22,226 nt of DNA, taken from contig CALMFL010000208.1 of NCBI GenBank assembly GCA_937862595.1, positions 1 to 22,226 on the forward strand, read 5' to 3'. The position numbers and the translations under genes are program-made. Below, piece by piece: positions 21,234 to 22,226 of this stretch (its first letter is position 1; every line of letters starts with the position of its first letter). The stretch is from an uncultured Fidelibacterota bacterium (GTDB lineage Bacteria; Fidelibacterota; Fidelibacteria; Fidelibacterales; Fidelibacteraceae). Under the pieces are notes generated by a model. It did not search any database. It had not been told where the DNA came from and worked only from the letters and a program-made list of their open reading frames with translations.

Positions 21234-22226
21234 TTAAAGCAACAGGCCGTTCTTAATGATCTTATTTACAAAATTTCCCCCGAACATTGTGATCAGTTCA
21301 TCCAATTCTTTTATGTAGCAGATCAGAATGTCGGCCTGTTTGCCTTTTTCCAGTGATCCAATGATGTGGTCGCGTTTCAGGGCCTTGGCGCCGTTTAACG
21401 TAACGGCTTTTAGAGCTTCATCGGGCGTAAAGCCCATGTGCATGACCGCCAGGGACAGCATCATGGGAATAGAGAGCGAGGGGCAGGTGCCGGGGTTGTA
21501 GTCCGTGGCAATGGCGACCGGCATGCCGGCATCCAGATACGGACGGGCATTGGGATAGTCGGTTTTTAAGTAATAAGAACAGCCGGGCAGGAAAACCGGC
21601 ACAGTTCCGGCGCGAAGCAAAGCATCGAATTCGGCCTCGCCGACATGGTCAAGATGATCCGCCGAAACGGCGCCCAGATTGGCGGCCAGTCCGGTGGCGC
21701 CCAACGCCTCGAATTGACCCGAATGGATCTTGAGCGGAATACCTTTTTTCTTTGCTGCTTTTAAAAATCGTTCCGTGTCTTCAAATGTATAGGCGCCGGC
21801 ATCACAATATATATCCACAAATTCCGCCTGCTCTTTTGCAAGGTCCATGCCCTCATTAAACAGCCAGTTCATATAAGCTTCAGGTTCCCGGTCGTCGGGG
21901 TAGACATGCGGACCCAGAAAGGTTGCGACGGTTTCAAGATCGCTTTCATCGTTCAGGCGATGGATGACGTCGAGCATTTTCTTTTCGGTTTCGGGATCTA
22001 GTCCATAACCTGTTTTGATCTCCGCCGTGGTTGTTCCATGTTTGAGGCAAAGTTTTGCGCGTTCCAAAGATTGTTGAAACAGTTCTTCCGATGTTGCGGC
22101 CCGTGTTGCTCTGACGGACGCATAGATCCCGCCGCCTTTTTTCTGGATCTCCTGATAGTGCATGCCCTGCAGGCGGTATTGAAGTTCATGGGCGCGGGAA
22201 CCGGCATGAACGAGATGCGTATGGCA
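21234..22226 (-). CDS. hutI: Imidazolonepropionase, N-terminus outside the window
   Basis: The frame is open to the right-hand edge and gives about 330 residues of a roughly 410-residue family, so about 80 N-terminal residues are missing. Zinc-site HTHLVHAGSR is near the truncated start, followed by GGGI, the TTAEIKTGYGLD segment, ADHLDH, LPGCSYYL and ATDYNPGTCPS, all typical of HutI. The enzyme converts 4-imidazolone-5-propionate to N-formimidoyl-L-glutamate, the third step of histidine degradation, in the cytoplasm. The internal ATG at 22163 is not the real start, since the HTH motif lies upstream of it. No other hut gene is in the window. Confidence 0.95.
   Translation of the reverse strand, partial: CHTHLVHAGSRAHELQYRLQGMHYQEIQKKGGGIYASVRATRAATSEELFQQSLERAKLCLKHGTTTAEIKTGYGLDPETEKKMLDVIHRLNDESDLETVATFLGPHVYPDDREPEAYMNWLFNEGMDLAKEQAEFVDIYCDAGAYTFEDTERFLKAAKKKGIPLKIHSGQFEALGATGLAANLGAVSADHLDHVGEAEFDALLRAGTVPVFLPGCSYYLKTDYPNARPYLDAGMPVAIATDYNPGTCPSLSIPMMLSLAVMHMGFTPDEALKAVTLNGAKALKRDHIIGSLEKGKQADILICYIKELDELITMFGGNFVNKIIKNGLLL

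Noticed and set aside
1..22226. CRISPR array, transposase, prophage or restriction-modification genes
   Set aside because: I found no spaced direct repeats, transposase, integrase, phage structural or restriction genes on either strand. The only tandem repeats are the two contiguous heptamer arrays.

Overview
The window reads as one contiguous piece of a bacterial chromosome, mostly G+C-rich by eye, that carries the replication origin. A Gram-negative envelope is suggested by a lipoprotein signal, three small predicted outer-membrane barrel proteins and several Sec signal peptides. No ribosomal RNA or other taxonomic marker is present. The gene content (DUF89, CGGC and radical SAM proteins, a B12-binding mutase domain, umuDC, hutI) together with short heptameric minisatellites fits an uncultured FCB-type or related phylum. 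That assignment is a guess.

Layout. (1) Positions 2-3405, plus strand: a tightly packed five-gene operon of an isoprenylcysteine-methyltransferase-like membrane protein (cut by the window edge), a COG1237 metallo-beta-lactamase-fold protein, a DUF89 damage-control phosphatase, a CGGC-domain protein and a TYW1-like radical SAM protein. (2) 3495-7571, plus: a housekeeping operon of dtd, a stand-alone methylmalonyl-CoA-mutase-type B12 domain, radC, a TPR protein, an M24 aminopeptidase and a HAD phosphatase. (3) 7802-9621: a secreted PAP2 phosphatase followed by mutY. (4) 9661-12364: a PLP aminotransferase, a secreted MetX-like hydrolase and bcp. (5) 12365-14606: a 251-bp inverted-repeat element, dnaA on the minus strand, and a predicted oriC with five DnaA boxes, one of which contains the dnaA start codon. 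(6) 14607-18599, plus: a divergent ParB-like protein beside the origin, an EamA transporter, a stand-alone PMI-type cupin and umuDC. (7) 18582-18870: a heptamer minisatellite and two hairpins. (8) 18871-22226, minus strand and visibly more AT-rich: three tandem paralogous barrel-like proteins, an unrecognised lipoprotein, and the C-terminal four-fifths of hutI, which runs off the window.

How the parts relate. Around the origin, dnaA and the ParB-like gene diverge from oriC, so initiation and possibly segregation functions sit together. The usual rpmH/rnpA/dnaN neighbours are absent. Quality-control and repair functions recur (dtd, radC, mutY, bcp, umuDC, DUF89). The most unusual items are the five-gene DUF89/CGGC/radical SAM operon, the divergent ParB-like protein at oriC, the dnaA start codon inside a DnaA box, the three-copy barrel family, and three unrelated short repeats that each lie against a stop codon.
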